Origin: Desulfobotulus mexicanus
Lineage (GTDB): Bacteria > Desulfobacterota > Desulfobacteria > Desulfobacterales > ASO4-4
Assembly: GCF_006175995.1 (NCBI RefSeq)
Contig: NZ_VDMB01000005.1
Location: 35,296 to 99,295, forward strand
Direction: 5' to 3'
DNA length: 64,000 bases
Part shown: piece by piece, positions 44,493-53,084 of the stretch
How positions within the stretch are numbered: position 1 is the stretch's first letter
Layout: each line of letters begins with the position of its first letter
Notes under the pieces: model-generated
Told to the model about the DNA's origin: nothing
The model's input: the letters and a program-made list of their open reading frames with translations, nothing else
Databases searched by the model: none
Made by a program: the position numbers and the translations under genes

Positions 44493-45833
44493 CTACAGTT
44501 TTTTCAGCAGCTGATTGGCCGCCACCAGCAAAGGATCCCAGACCGGACTGAAGGGTGGTGCATAGGCCAGATCTGCAGTACTGAAGTCCACCACCCGCAT
44601 TCTGGCATGGAGGGCCACGGCTGCCGCATTGATGCGGCGGGCCTCATTGTCTTTGCCCACCATGGAAACCCCAAGGAGTCTGCCGCTCTGCCTGTCCCCC
44701 ACCATCTGCACCCAGACGGGCATGGAGCCTGCAACGGTTTTGGCTCTGGAGTAGGATTTTACCACAACCTCCACAGGATCAAATCCTGCTTTTTCTGCAT
44801 CCTGAACCGTCAGGCCGGTTCGGGCCACTTCCACATCAAAAATTTTGAAAACACCGGTTCCGGCCACCCCTTCCATGCGCACGGGTTTTCCGGTGATGTG
44901 GTCGGCCACGGCCCATCCGGCCCGGTTAGCGGTCAGGGCCATGGGTATCCAAGCCTTTTCCCCGGTTACCACATGATAGGCATCGGCACAGTCACCGGCT
45001 GCATAAATATCCGGATGGCTGGTCTGTAGGCTGCGGTTCACGGCAATGGCACCAGCGGCACCCAGTTCCAGACCGGCATTTTTTGCAAGTAAGCTTGAGG
45101 GACGCACTCCAATGGCCATGAGTACCATCTCCGCATCAAAACAGGCTTCTTTGCAGCAGATATCCAGCCTGCTGCCATGGGCCTCAATGCGCTCCGTGGT
45201 ACAGCCATTATTTATGAGAACACCCTTTTCTCCGAGGGCCTTTTCCACAACAAGGGAAAGCTCCGGAGCCAGCCAGGGAAGCATTTCAGGAGCATTGCGG
45301 ATCAATTGTACGGTGATTCCCCTTTCCGTAAGGGCCTCGCACATTTCAAGTCCTATATAGCCTGCTCCTATGATGGCGGCCTTTTTGATTTTTTTTTCCG
45401 CAATATAAGCCTGCACCCTTCGCCCGTCATCGAGACTTTTCAGTACAAAAACATGGGGCAGGTTATGACCGGGGATGAGGGGCATGTTGGCCGCAGATCC
45501 TGTGGCAATGAGCAATTTGTCAAAAAATACTTCAAAATTTCTGCCTTCGGAATCCCTCCCTGAAACCCTGCGGGCTTCGGGGTCAATGTCTTCCACTTTA
45601 TGGCCCAGACGCAGATCAATACCGTGTTTTTCCCGGAATACGGCAGGAGCCCGAATAATGAGGGCATCCATGTCTCCCTCTTCATCGGCAAGGACATAGG
45701 GCATGGAGCAGGCGCTGTAGGAGATGTCTTGCGTCATTTCGAGTACGGTGATTTTCATGTCCGGTGCATTGCGACGGGCGCGGCTGGCAGCACTCATGCC
45801 TGCGGCATCGCCCCCTATGATGACAAAATGCAT
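44493..45833 (-). CDS. FAD-dependent pyridine nucleotide-disulphide oxidoreductase (CoA-disulphide reductase / NADH oxidase type)
   Basis: 446 residues. FAD-binding FVIIGGDAAGMSAASRARR, the active-site single Cys in SYSACSMPY, NAD-binding IIGAGYIGLEMCEAL, and IYAAGDCAD. A single redox Cys is typical of CoA-disulphide reductase, NADH oxidase and NADH persulfide reductase. Which of these it is cannot be told; persulfide reduction would suit a sulfur-metabolising host. Start at 45833 with AAAGGAG. Confidence 0.9.
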   Translation of the reverse strand: MHFVIIGGDAAGMSAASRARRNAPDMKITVLEMTQDISYSACSMPYVLADEEGDMDALIIRAPAVFREKHGIDLRLGHKVEDIDPEARRVSGRDSEGRNFEVFFDKLLIATGSAANMPLIPGHNLPHVFVLKSLDDGRRVQAYIAEKKIKKAAIIGAGYIGLEMCEALTERGITVQLIRNAPEMLPWLAPELSLVVEKALGEKGVLINNGCTTERIEAHGSRLDICCKEACFDAEMVLMAIGVRPSSLLAKNAGLELGAAGAIAVNRSLQTSHPDIYAAGDCADAYHVVTGEKAWIPMALTANRAGWAVADHITGKPVRMEGVAGTGVFKIFDVEVARTGLTVQDAEKAGFDPVEVVVKSYSRAKTVAGSMPVWVQMVGDRQSGRLLGVSMVGKDNEARRINAAAVALHARMRVVDFSTADLAYAPPFSPVWDPLLVAANQLLKKL

Positions 45834-45856
45834 GGCATCTCCTTTCCTTGCTGATA

Positions 45857-45890
45857 CAAAAGGGCCGGAGCCCCATCTGGATTCCGGCCC
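45857..45890 (-). terminator. intrinsic terminator after the DEAD-box helicase gene
   Basis: GGGCCGGA pairs with TCCGGCCC; four T follow on the minus strand. It lies between the helicase stop and the oxidoreductase start. Confidence 0.7.
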
Positions 45891-46005
45891 GGTGAATGGC
45901 ATTTTTTTAATTGATTTCTACCATGACTCAGCCACAGCCTGCTGTTGCAGTTCTTGCCAGTCCATAAACATCGTATGGCTCAAAGATATTGGTAGTCAGA
46001 TTCAT

Positions 46006-47760
46006 TTATTCTGTGCTTTCCGGGCCTCTGGAACTGCGACCTTCGGGTAGAGCTCCTTCCGGACGGGAGCCCGCAGGCTTTCTCCGGCGTCTGCGCCTTT
46101 TTTTCGGGGCAGGAGCTTCTGCATTATCCAAAGGTTCTGACTTTTTGGCTTCAGGAGGCTTTGGGGACGAAGTACCTTCCTCCCCTGCCGTGGCCGTGTT
46201 TCTGCGTGTAGGACGCCGCTTGCGCTGAGGTCTGGAAGATGGCTCTTTGCCCTCTGCTCCGGACTCTCTGCGGGGGAGTGTTTTTTTCGGTGGCGGCGGA
46301 GGAAGCTCAAGGTCCGCATCTTCGGGATAGTGGCATTCAAAGGGTTCGCCTATATATTCCTCTATGGCAGGAATATAAAAGGAATCATCCTCATCGGCAA
46401 AGCTGATGGATATGCCAGAAGCTCCGGCACGGCCCGTGCGGCCGATGCGGTGGACAAACTGTTCCGGATCCTGGGAAAGATTGTAGTTCACCACATGGCT
46501 GATGCCGTCTATGTGAATTCCCCTTGCCGCCACATCCGTTGCCACCAGCACCCGGAAAGCACCCTTTTTAAAGTCATCAAGGGCACGGATGCGCTTGTTC
46601 TGGGGAACGTCCCCTGTGATCATGGAGCAGGAAATGTTGTAGCGTTGCAGGCGTTCACTCAGGGTACGGGCTTCGCTTTTTCTGTTGGTGAAAACCATGA
46701 CCCTTTCCAGATTCTGGCGGGTGATGATGTTCCAGAGAAGGGCGAATTTCTGATCTGCGGTGACAATGTAATTTTTACGGTCCACATTTTCCGTGGCAAT
46801 GACATCGGGTTCGATTTCCACATTCACCGGATCCAGGGTCCACTGCCGGGAAAGGCGCATGACATCATCGGAAAGGGTGGCACTGAAAAACAGGGTCTGT
46901 CGCTGCTCCTTACGGGGGGTTTCATAGACAATCTGTTTGACATCGGGAATAAAACCCATGTCCAGCATACGGTCTGCCTCGTCAATGACAAGGATTTCCA
47001 CCTTGTAAAGGCGTATCAGGCCCTGCTTTTTAAAGTCCAGCAGACGGCCCGGTGTTGCCACAACAATATCTATAACCTTTTCCGCAAGAATACGTTTTTG
47101 ATGCTCGTAGCCCATGCCACCGAAGATGGCGGCAATTTTAATGGGTGTGTATTTACCCAGATCCTTTGCATCCTGCTCAATCTGAAGGGCCAGCTCCCGG
47201 GTGGGGGCCAGTATGAGGGCTCTGGGTACACCGGGTCTGCGGTTGTCCTTAGGGTTTTTCAAGAGCTGGGCATAGATGGCCAGAAGAAAGGCCGCACTTT
47301 TGCCTGTACCGGTCTGGGCTTTGCCTGTGGCGTCTCTGCCTTCCAGGGTTCCGGGGAGAATATCCGCCTGAATGGGGGTACAGTACTGAAACCCAAGCTC
47401 ATGGATGCCCCGCATCAGTTTGGCCGGAAGCCCGAGATCATGGAAACGGGTTTTGCCTTCACTTTCGGAAATATCAAAATTCTCAAGCAACCAAGGAGGA
47501 ATTTCTTCCGCCATGGCCCCTTCCTGCTTCTGGGGCTTTTTTACCTTTCCTGAAGCAGTCTCATCCCGGTTTTGCCTTGCATCTTCAGGGCTTTTGCTTT
47601 TTTTTGTTTTTTCCCTGATGGGTTCAGAGGGCAGGCGGTCCCTTGCCGCCTTATCCGGAGATAAAGATACCAGCGGTTCGGCTGTGGTTTCCGGACGGCC
47701 CTTGGCTTTACCCTTTCCAAAAATACGGTCTGTCAGTTTAACGAAAATGGCTCGGATCAA
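46006..47760 (-). CDS. DEAD-box RNA helicase (RhlB/RhlE type) with long basic tails
   Basis: 584 residues. Core 100-470 with the Q motif, AQTGTGKS, PTRELALQI, DEAD, SAT, and HRIGRTGRAG. About 100 residues before the core and 120 after it are Lys/Arg/Pro-rich and disordered, ending with a run of Arg (KKRRRRRRK). Unwinds RNA in turnover or ribosome assembly. The start is TTG at 47760, with AAAGG eight bases upstream; no ATG is better placed. Confidence 0.92.
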   Translation of the reverse strand: MIRAIFVKLTDRIFGKGKAKGRPETTAEPLVSLSPDKAARDRLPSEPIREKTKKSKSPEDARQNRDETASGKVKKPQKQEGAMAEEIPPWLLENFDISESEGKTRFHDLGLPAKLMRGIHELGFQYCTPIQADILPGTLEGRDATGKAQTGTGKSAAFLLAIYAQLLKNPKDNRRPGVPRALILAPTRELALQIEQDAKDLGKYTPIKIAAIFGGMGYEHQKRILAEKVIDIVVATPGRLLDFKKQGLIRLYKVEILVIDEADRMLDMGFIPDVKQIVYETPRKEQRQTLFFSATLSDDVMRLSRQWTLDPVNVEIEPDVIATENVDRKNYIVTADQKFALLWNIITRQNLERVMVFTNRKSEARTLSERLQRYNISCSMITGDVPQNKRIRALDDFKKGAFRVLVATDVAARGIHIDGISHVVNYNLSQDPEQFVHRIGRTGRAGASGISISFADEDDSFYIPAIEEYIGEPFECHYPEDADLELPPPPPKKTLPRRESGAEGKEPSSRPQRKRRPTRRNTATAGEEGTSSPKPPEAKKSEPLDNAEAPAPKKRRRRRRKPAGSRPEGALPEGRSSRGPESTE

Positions 47761-47805
47761 ATGCTTACCTTTTTTGCAAATGGATACAACGGATTATGCG
47801 TTTTT

Positions 47806-47831
47806 AAAAAAGTAACTCCCGCCAAGCGGGA
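47806..47831 (-). terminator. intrinsic terminator after the isochorismatase-like gene
   Basis: TCCCGC-CAA-GCGGGA; six T follow four bases later on the minus strand. Confidence 0.55.
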
Positions 47832-47881
47832 TGGTATTAAAAACGCCCCTTTGGAACAAAAAATATCTTATCTTATAAACT

Positions 47882-48424
47882 TCACTTCACAATCTCAAGG
47901 AAATCTTTAAATTCCGGCACATCTGCCCGGCCCATGGCTTCAAAAAGCAGGCCTTCCACGCAGGCTGGAAAAACCCCGAAGGCCTGCATGCGCAGCAGTC
48001 CTGCCTCTTTATCTGCCGGTTTTCGGGAAGAGACTCCGTCCATGGCCACATGGACCCGGAAGCCATCGCCCGCAAGCCCCATGGCGGTCTGGGCCACACA
48101 TACATGGGCTTCAATACCACAGATCAGAATATCCATGATATGATTCTCCGCAAGCCAGTTCCGGAATTCAGTATGTCTGTGCCCGCCAAAATGCTGTTTG
48201 GTGAACAGGGGGGCATCACTGGCCAGAAGCCGCAGCTCCGGCAGCACAGGACCCAGCCCCTGAGGGTTCTGATCAAAAAAACAAAGGGGCATATGGAGAA
48301 GCTTTGCACCCCGGATGAGCCTTGAACAACGATCCACAAGATTTTGGGTATCATCCATGGCTGCAAGAAGGCGCTGCTGCACATCCACCACCACAAGGCA
48401 GGGGGAGGTAAAAAAGGTTTCCAT
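47882..48424 (-). CDS. isochorismatase-family hydrolase
   Basis: 180 residues. Catalytic triad visible: Asp in VVVDVQQ, Lys in FTKQHFGG and Cys in GIEAHVCVAQT. Similar to the YcaC-type members, whose substrates are often unknown. Start at 48424 set by AGGAG five bases upstream. Cytoplasmic. Confidence 0.88.
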   Translation of the reverse strand: METFFTSPCLVVVDVQQRLLAAMDDTQNLVDRCSRLIRGAKLLHMPLCFFDQNPQGLGPVLPELRLLASDAPLFTKQHFGGHRHTEFRNWLAENHIMDILICGIEAHVCVAQTAMGLAGDGFRVHVAMDGVSSRKPADKEAGLLRMQAFGVFPACVEGLLFEAMGRADVPEFKDFLEIVK

Positions 48425-48462
48425 ATCAGCTCCTGTCATAAATCAGTACCGCTCTGCCAGGG

Positions 48463-48501
48463 ACCATGTCTGCCAGGCAGATGTACAGACACCCAGGCTG
48501 G
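48463..48501 (+). repeat. 39-bp remnant of the 348-bp element
   Basis: From ACCATGTCTGCCAGGCAGATG to CACCCAGGCTGG, closely matching positions near the left end of copy D. No other part of the element is left. The rest of the 400-bp gap before hsp20 holds only promoter candidates. Confidence 0.6.
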
Positions 48502-48573
48502 CGATGGATCTCAATATGCCTGTTTCACATCTTCACCATAGGCTTTTGAAGAAAATTTTGCAAAAAAGTCCCC

Positions 48574-48601
48574 TTGACACCTTTTTCACTGTGCTTAAAT
48601 T
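48574..48601 (+). promoter_or_regulatory. sigma-70-like promoter upstream of hsp20
   Basis: TTGACA (48574-48579), 16 bases, TAAATT. It would give a leader of about 215 bases. Confidence 0.45.
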
Positions 48602-48692
48602 ATGAGCCATAAAAAGATCTTGCCATGGTAAAAAAAAGGCTCTTTCATATAAGATAGATAAAAGAAGTATTAAAAATTTTATTGCAGGTATC

Positions 48693-48721
48693 TTGACAAA
48701 ACATCTTGTAATTAAAATTAT
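48693..48721 (+). promoter_or_regulatory. second promoter candidate for hsp20
   Basis: TTGACA (48693-48698), 17 bases, AATTAT in an AT-rich stretch, about 100 bases before the gene. No CIRCE element was seen. Confidence 0.4.
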
Positions 48722-48824
48722 TAAAAACAAAAATCATGCAAGGCATGATAGGATTAAAGTTTATATTGAGTGAAACAATAAAGATAAAAAAAGCCTTAAT
48801 CAATATCTTAAAGGAGGTGGCATT

Positions 48825-49274
48825 ATGACACTGGTAAGATGGGAACCCTTCCGCAATGTTGCTTCTCTGCAGGACCGCATTAACCGCATGTTTGATGATG
48901 CCTTTAACAAGGCCAGGGATATAGATGAAAATGCCATGGGTGCGTGGCGTCCTTCCGTGGACATCTTTGAAACGGAAACAGCCATTGTGCTTGAAGCAGA
49001 ACTTCCCGGTGTGACCCGTGACGACATCACTGTGGAAGTGGAAAACAATGTCCTTTCCCTTAAGGGTGAGCGCAAGGAAATCCGGGAAGTGGAAGAAGAC
49101 CATTATTATCGGAGAGAAAGAATTATAGGTCGCTTTCACAGAGCCTTCACCCTGCCCGTGGATGTGAACCATGAACAGATCAAGGCGAATTTCCAAAACG
49201 GCATTCTGCGCCTTGAGGTCCCCAAGCCTGAGGAGAAAAAACCCAAAAAGATTGCCATTCAGGTAGAAAACTGA
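48825..49274 (+). CDS. Hsp20 small heat-shock protein
   Basis: 149 residues with a central alpha-crystallin domain (residues 42-130): PSVDIFETETAIVLEAELPGV, then NVLSLKGERK and the family motif FQNGILRLEVPK. A holdase that keeps unfolding proteins soluble. Excellent ribosome site AAAGGAGGT. A strong terminator begins inside its last codons. Confidence 0.95.
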   Translation: MTLVRWEPFRNVASLQDRINRMFDDAFNKARDIDENAMGAWRPSVDIFETETAIVLEAELPGVTRDDITVEVENNVLSLKGERKEIREVEEDHYYRRERIIGRFHRAFTLPVDVNHEQIKANFQNGILRLEVPKPEEKKPKKIAIQVEN

Positions 49275-49325
49275 TGCTCCCTTCTGCCGGAGTCGCCCTC
49301 CACTCCGGTAGAAATCAGTTTTTTA
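49268..49325 (+). terminator. intrinsic terminator of hsp20
   Basis: Nested stems: outer AAACTGAT/ATCAGTTT and inner CTGCCGGAGT/ACTCCGGTAG, ending in six T. The hsp20 stop codon lies in the outer stem. Confidence 0.88.
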
Positions 49326-49338
49326 TTCCTTAAAAAGA

Positions 49339-49685
49339 GTAATTATTCAGCACAGTTTATTCCGAACTGCCAATGCTGTAATTGCAGCAGCTTCGTATGC
49401 TGCAAGGCTCCGTGGCTATTTGCAAGTGACGTTGCAATCGTTTCGGATCAGAGCTTTGAAGGCCTGTGCGAAAGAAGCGGCAAACTGTCTGAGCCGCCAC
49501 AGAGTCAGCGTGCTTAAAGCCTGCCATGGTAATCAAAAAGTTTATCCTGACTGTGGCGGCGAGTTTTTGCCGCTTCCGCACAGGGCAAGAAGCTCCCGAA
49601 TAAGATTGCGTCACGGGCAAATAGCTTGGGGCCTGCGCATATGTCTTACAGCTATGGTATTTGTAAAACGATACTGAATAATTTC
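49339..49685. mobile_element. 347-bp MITE-like element, copy C (inverted)
   Basis: The reverse complement of the other copies. Left end GTAATTATTCAGCAC; the right end reads GAAATTATTCAGTATC on the reverse strand. Flanked by TAAAAAGA and TAAAAAGG, seven of eight matching, an 8-bp target duplication. Lies between hsp20 and kamA; no gene inside. Confidence 0.88.
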
Positions 49686-49725
49686 TAAAAAGGCAGATAT
49701 CTCCCCCATAAAAATCTGCCCATAT

Positions 49726-49757
49726 GAAAAGGCCCTTAAGAACAGGGCCTTTTCTTT
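49726..49757. terminator. hairpin between copy C and kamA
   Basis: GAAAAGGCCCT pairs with AGGGCCTTTTC (11 bp, 7-base loop), followed by a T-run. A further 7-bp stem GGCAGAT/ATCTGCC lies just before it at 49692-49720. Confidence 0.7.
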
Positions 49758-49861
49758 TTGACCGCAAATGGCTACAACAGCCATGCCATCCGGGAAAGTC
49801 CCGGAACCGGATTTTTATGGTGCATTCTTAAAATCACCTCTTTCATTTCAGGCAGAAATAA

Positions 49862-50965
49862 GTGAGCTTTTTTTCCCATACAGACTGGAAAAACATCCTG
49901 CGGGACAGCGCAGAAACACCGGAAGAAATTGCCTTTGCCCTGAATCTGGATGCAGAAGAGCTTGCATCTGTGACAAGGCGCTATCCTGCACGCATCAATC
50001 CCTATTATATGGATCTGATAAAGAAAAACGGTCTTCCGCTTTTTCTGCAGGCCGTCCCCCGGAAGGAGGAGCTGGAGGATCTGCCCTGGCTTCTCCCCGA
50101 CGGACTCTGCGAAGAAATCCAGTCTCCTGTTCCCGGTGTTTTTCACCGCTACCCGGACCGGGTGATTCTGGCCGTATCTTCGGAATGTGCCCTTTTCTGC
50201 AGGCACTGCATGCGCAAACGGGATCTGGGGGAAAAAAATATTTTCGATAAAAAAGCAGCCCTTGCCTATCTGGAAGGGCATCCTGAAATTAAAGATGTGA
50301 TCCTTTCCGGGGGAGATCCCCTCATGCTTTCCGATGCAGGACTTGACGATCTTCTAACGGCACTGCGGCGCATCCCCCATGTGGAAACCCTTCGCATCCA
50401 TACCCGCATGCCCTGCACCCTGCCCTGCCGCATCACGCCTGAACTGGTAAAAATGCTTCGTTCCCATGCGCCCCTTTTTGTTAATACCCACTTCAATCAT
50501 CCATCTGAGATTACGGAAGAAAGCACTAAGGCCTGTGGTCTTCTTGTGGATGCGGGTATTCCTGTGGGCTGCCAGTCCGTTTTGCTTAAAGGTGTCAATG
50601 ATGATAAAAATATTTTGACTTCTCTTTTCAGAAAACTCATGTCCATCCGGGTACGTCCCTATTATCTTCATCATCCCGATCCTGTGGCAGGCATCCTTCC
50701 CTTCCGCATGGATGTGCAGAAGGGTCTTGAAATTTATCGCAGAATCAAGGGACATGTTTCGGGCATGGCTGTTCCACCCTATATGATTGATCTGCCCGGA
50801 GGCGGAGGCAAAGTAGGGCTGCATCCGGACACTTTCTGTGATATGGATGGAAATGGATGGATACGGGTAGCCAATTTTGAAGGAAGAATTTATGATTATC
50901 CGGCTTTGGCCTGCCCCATCGGTCCCCCCATTATCCCGGTAAATAAGGAGAAACCATGGAGATAG
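49862..50965 (+). CDS. kamA: KamA-family radical SAM aminomutase
   Basis: 367 residues. SAM-cluster site CALFCRHCMRKR; PLP and substrate blocks follow (SGGDPLML, RIHTRMP, NTHFNHP). Lysine 2,3-aminomutases turn L-lysine into beta-lysine; EpmB, a shorter relative, does so for modification of elongation factor P. The length fits either a short KamA or EpmB. Starts with GTG with a weak ribosome site. Overlaps dapF by 10 bp, linking it to lysine metabolism. Confidence 0.88.
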   Translation: MSFFSHTDWKNILRDSAETPEEIAFALNLDAEELASVTRRYPARINPYYMDLIKKNGLPLFLQAVPRKEELEDLPWLLPDGLCEEIQSPVPGVFHRYPDRVILAVSSECALFCRHCMRKRDLGEKNIFDKKAALAYLEGHPEIKDVILSGGDPLMLSDAGLDDLLTALRRIPHVETLRIHTRMPCTLPCRITPELVKMLRSHAPLFVNTHFNHPSEITEESTKACGLLVDAGIPVGCQSVLLKGVNDDKNILTSLFRKLMSIRVRPYYLHHPDPVAGILPFRMDVQKGLEIYRRIKGHVSGMAVPPYMIDLPGGGGKVGLHPDTFCDMDGNGWIRVANFEGRIYDYPALACPIGPPIIPVNKEKPWR

Positions 50966-51810
50966 CCCTTACCAAAATGCATGGTCTGGGGAATGATTTT
51001 CTTCTGGCAGATGACAGAAATGGCAGCATTGCCGAAAAATTATCCTACGGAGAGCTGGCAGTAAAAATCTGTGACCGGCATTTTGGCATTGGTGCTGACG
51101 GGTTGATACTTATTCTTCCTTCCACCTCCTGTGATCTGGGCTTTGCCATCTATAACTCCGATGGATCAGAGGCTGGAATGTGTGGAAATGGCATCCGCTG
51201 CTTTGCACGCTACGTTTATGAAAAGACTATTCTTCGTCAGAAAATAATGACCATTGAAACGGCTTCCGGACCTGTGGTCTGTCTTCTGGAAAATGACGGG
51301 GAAGATCTGGTCACAAGTGTTCGTGTGGATATGGGGCCTCCAAGGCTTATGCCTGAAGAAATTCCTTTTATATGGCCAACAAGTGAAGCCATTGAAGTAC
51401 CCCTCAAGGTTCTGGATCAGGCTTTTCAGGTAACGCCTGTATCCATGGGAAATCCCCATGCCGTTATTTTTATGGATAAAATAGATGATATTCCCCTGGA
51501 AGTATGGGGGCCTCTGGTGGAAAAGCACCCTGCTTTTCCTGAAAAAACCAATGTGGAATTTGTTGAGGTTCTCTCAAGGGAAAAAATGCGGGTCCGGGTT
51601 TGGGAGCGGGGAGCCGGAGTCACCCTGGCCTGCGGTACCGGAGCCTGTGCCGTTCTTGTGGCGGGGGTACTCACCGGCAGAAGCGAAAGAAAGGCTGAAA
51701 TAATCCTTCCCGGAGGCAGCCTTGCGGTGGAATGGGATGAGCGTTCCGGCCATTTACATAAAAGAGGCCCAGCGGAATGGGTTTTTGAAACTAAAATCAA
51801 ACTTTTTTAA
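50956..51810 (+). CDS. dapF: diaminopimelate epimerase
   Basis: 284 residues. Both catalytic Cys sites are visible: MCGNGIRCF and ACGTGACA, with NDFLLADDR near the start. Converts LL- to meso-diaminopimelate for peptidoglycan and lysine. AAGGAG lies seven bases before the ATG. Cotranslated with kamA by overlap. Confidence 0.96.
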   Translation: MEIALTKMHGLGNDFLLADDRNGSIAEKLSYGELAVKICDRHFGIGADGLILILPSTSCDLGFAIYNSDGSEAGMCGNGIRCFARYVYEKTILRQKIMTIETASGPVVCLLENDGEDLVTSVRVDMGPPRLMPEEIPFIWPTSEAIEVPLKVLDQAFQVTPVSMGNPHAVIFMDKIDDIPLEVWGPLVEKHPAFPEKTNVEFVEVLSREKMRVRVWERGAGVTLACGTGACAVLVAGVLTGRSERKAEIILPGGSLAVEWDERSGHLHKRGPAEWVFETKIKLF

Positions 51811-51844
51811 AATTAAAATCTGTTTCCTCAATAAAAGAAGTTGC

Positions 51845-52192
51845 GTAATTGTTCAGCACAATTTTCCAAGTACCATAGCTGCCAGACAGATGCACAGGTA
51901 CCCAGGCTATTTGCCTGTGACGCAATCTTTTTCGGGAGCTTCTTGCCCTCTGCGGAAGCGGCAAAAACTCCCCGCCACAGGCAGAATGCGCTTTTTTATT
52001 ACCATAGCAGGCCTTAGTACGCTGCCTTTGTGGCGGCTCAGACAGTTTGCCGCTTCTTTCGCACAGGCCTGCAAAGCTCTGATCCGAAACGATTGCAACG
52101 TCACATGCAAACAGTCAGGGTGCCTTGCAACAGTACGAAGCTGCTGCAATTGCAGCATTGGAATTTCAGAATAAATAGTGCTGAACAGTTAC
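51845..52192. mobile_element. 348-bp MITE-like element, copy D, with perfect 8-bp target duplication
   Basis: Termini GTAATTGTTCAGCAC and GTGCTGAACAGTTAC match 14 of 15 as inverted repeats. GAAGTTGC occurs immediately on both sides (51837-51844 and 52193-52200), a perfect 8-bp duplication. This copy defines the ends of the family. It fills most of the dapF to nucleoside phosphorylase gap. Confidence 0.93.
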
Positions 52193-52265
52193 GAAGTTGC
52201 TGTCTATAACCTTTTTGGCTCGATAAAAGCCATATTGCTTCAATCGAATATACAGGCAGGTCATA

Positions 52266-53084
52266 ATGGGTTTTTACGATAAAACAGATAAGGCAGTGGC
52301 GTACATTAAAGAACGCTGCGATATCCGGCCTGAAATTCTTATAATGACAGGTACGGGGCTTGGTAAAAGTACGGGAACCCTTGAAGATGAAATAAGGATT
52401 CCCTATGGGCTTATTCCTGAATTTCCCATATCCACGGTCAGCGGCCACGCAGGAGAGCTGGTTCTGGGACGCCTTGGCGGAAAAAATGTGGCGGTGATGC
52501 GGGGGCGTTTTCATCTTTATGAGGGATACAGCCCTGAGGAAATTGCCTTTCCCATAAGGGTTTTCCATGAAATGAGGGTCAAAACCCTTATTCTCACCAA
52601 TGCCGCCGGAGGCATTGGTCCTGATTTTGAGGTGGGGGATCTCATGAGCATCCGGGATCACATCAATCTCACCGGAGAAAATCCCCTTGTGGGTGAAAAT
52701 AACAATGCCTGGGGCCCCCGTTTTCCGGATATGTCCGCAGCCTATGATCCGGCCATGGCAGAGCTTATAAAAAAGCTTGCCTCTGCTTCGGGATTTACCC
52801 TGCGGGAGGGTGTTTACGTGGGCCTGAAAGGGCCCAGCTTTGAAACCCCTGCGGAAATTCGTTTTTTAAAAACCATAGGCGGTCATGCCGTGGGCATGTC
52901 CACGGTAATGGAAGTAATTAGCGCAAGGCATCTGGGCATGAGGGTTGCCGGTATTTCCACCATCACCAACATAAATGACCCGGACAGGCCTCAGATTGCC
53001 ACCCTTGAATCCATCATGGAGGAAGCGGACAGGGCATCTCTGCGCTTGGAAAAACTCCTGACCCTTCTGGTGGAGGCCCTCTGA
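52266..53084 (+). CDS. purine nucleoside phosphorylase (PNP/MTAP family)
   Basis: 272 residues. Phosphate loop TGTGLGKSTG, STVSGHAGELVLG, the NAAGGIG block and GPSFETPAEIR with the MSTVMEV substrate segment. Splits purine nucleosides or methylthioadenosine with phosphate. Its stop overlaps the next start as TGATG, coupling it to an MTA/SAH deaminase. Confidence 0.92.
   Translation: MGFYDKTDKAVAYIKERCDIRPEILIMTGTGLGKSTGTLEDEIRIPYGLIPEFPISTVSGHAGELVLGRLGGKNVAVMRGRFHLYEGYSPEEIAFPIRVFHEMRVKTLILTNAAGGIGPDFEVGDLMSIRDHINLTGENPLVGENNNAWGPRFPDMSAAYDPAMAELIKKLASASGFTLREGVYVGLKGPSFETPAEIRFLKTIGGHAVGMSTVMEVISARHLGMRVAGISTITNINDPDRPQIATLESIMEEADRASLRLEKLLTLLVEAL

Noticed and set aside
45921-45974. 17-codon frame (MFMDWQELQQQAVAESW) between helicase and oxidoreductase genes
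   Set aside because: No ribosome site and no way to support such a short product.
46330-47553. Plus-strand frame opposite the DEAD-box helicase
   Set aside because: Shadow of the helicase coding bias.
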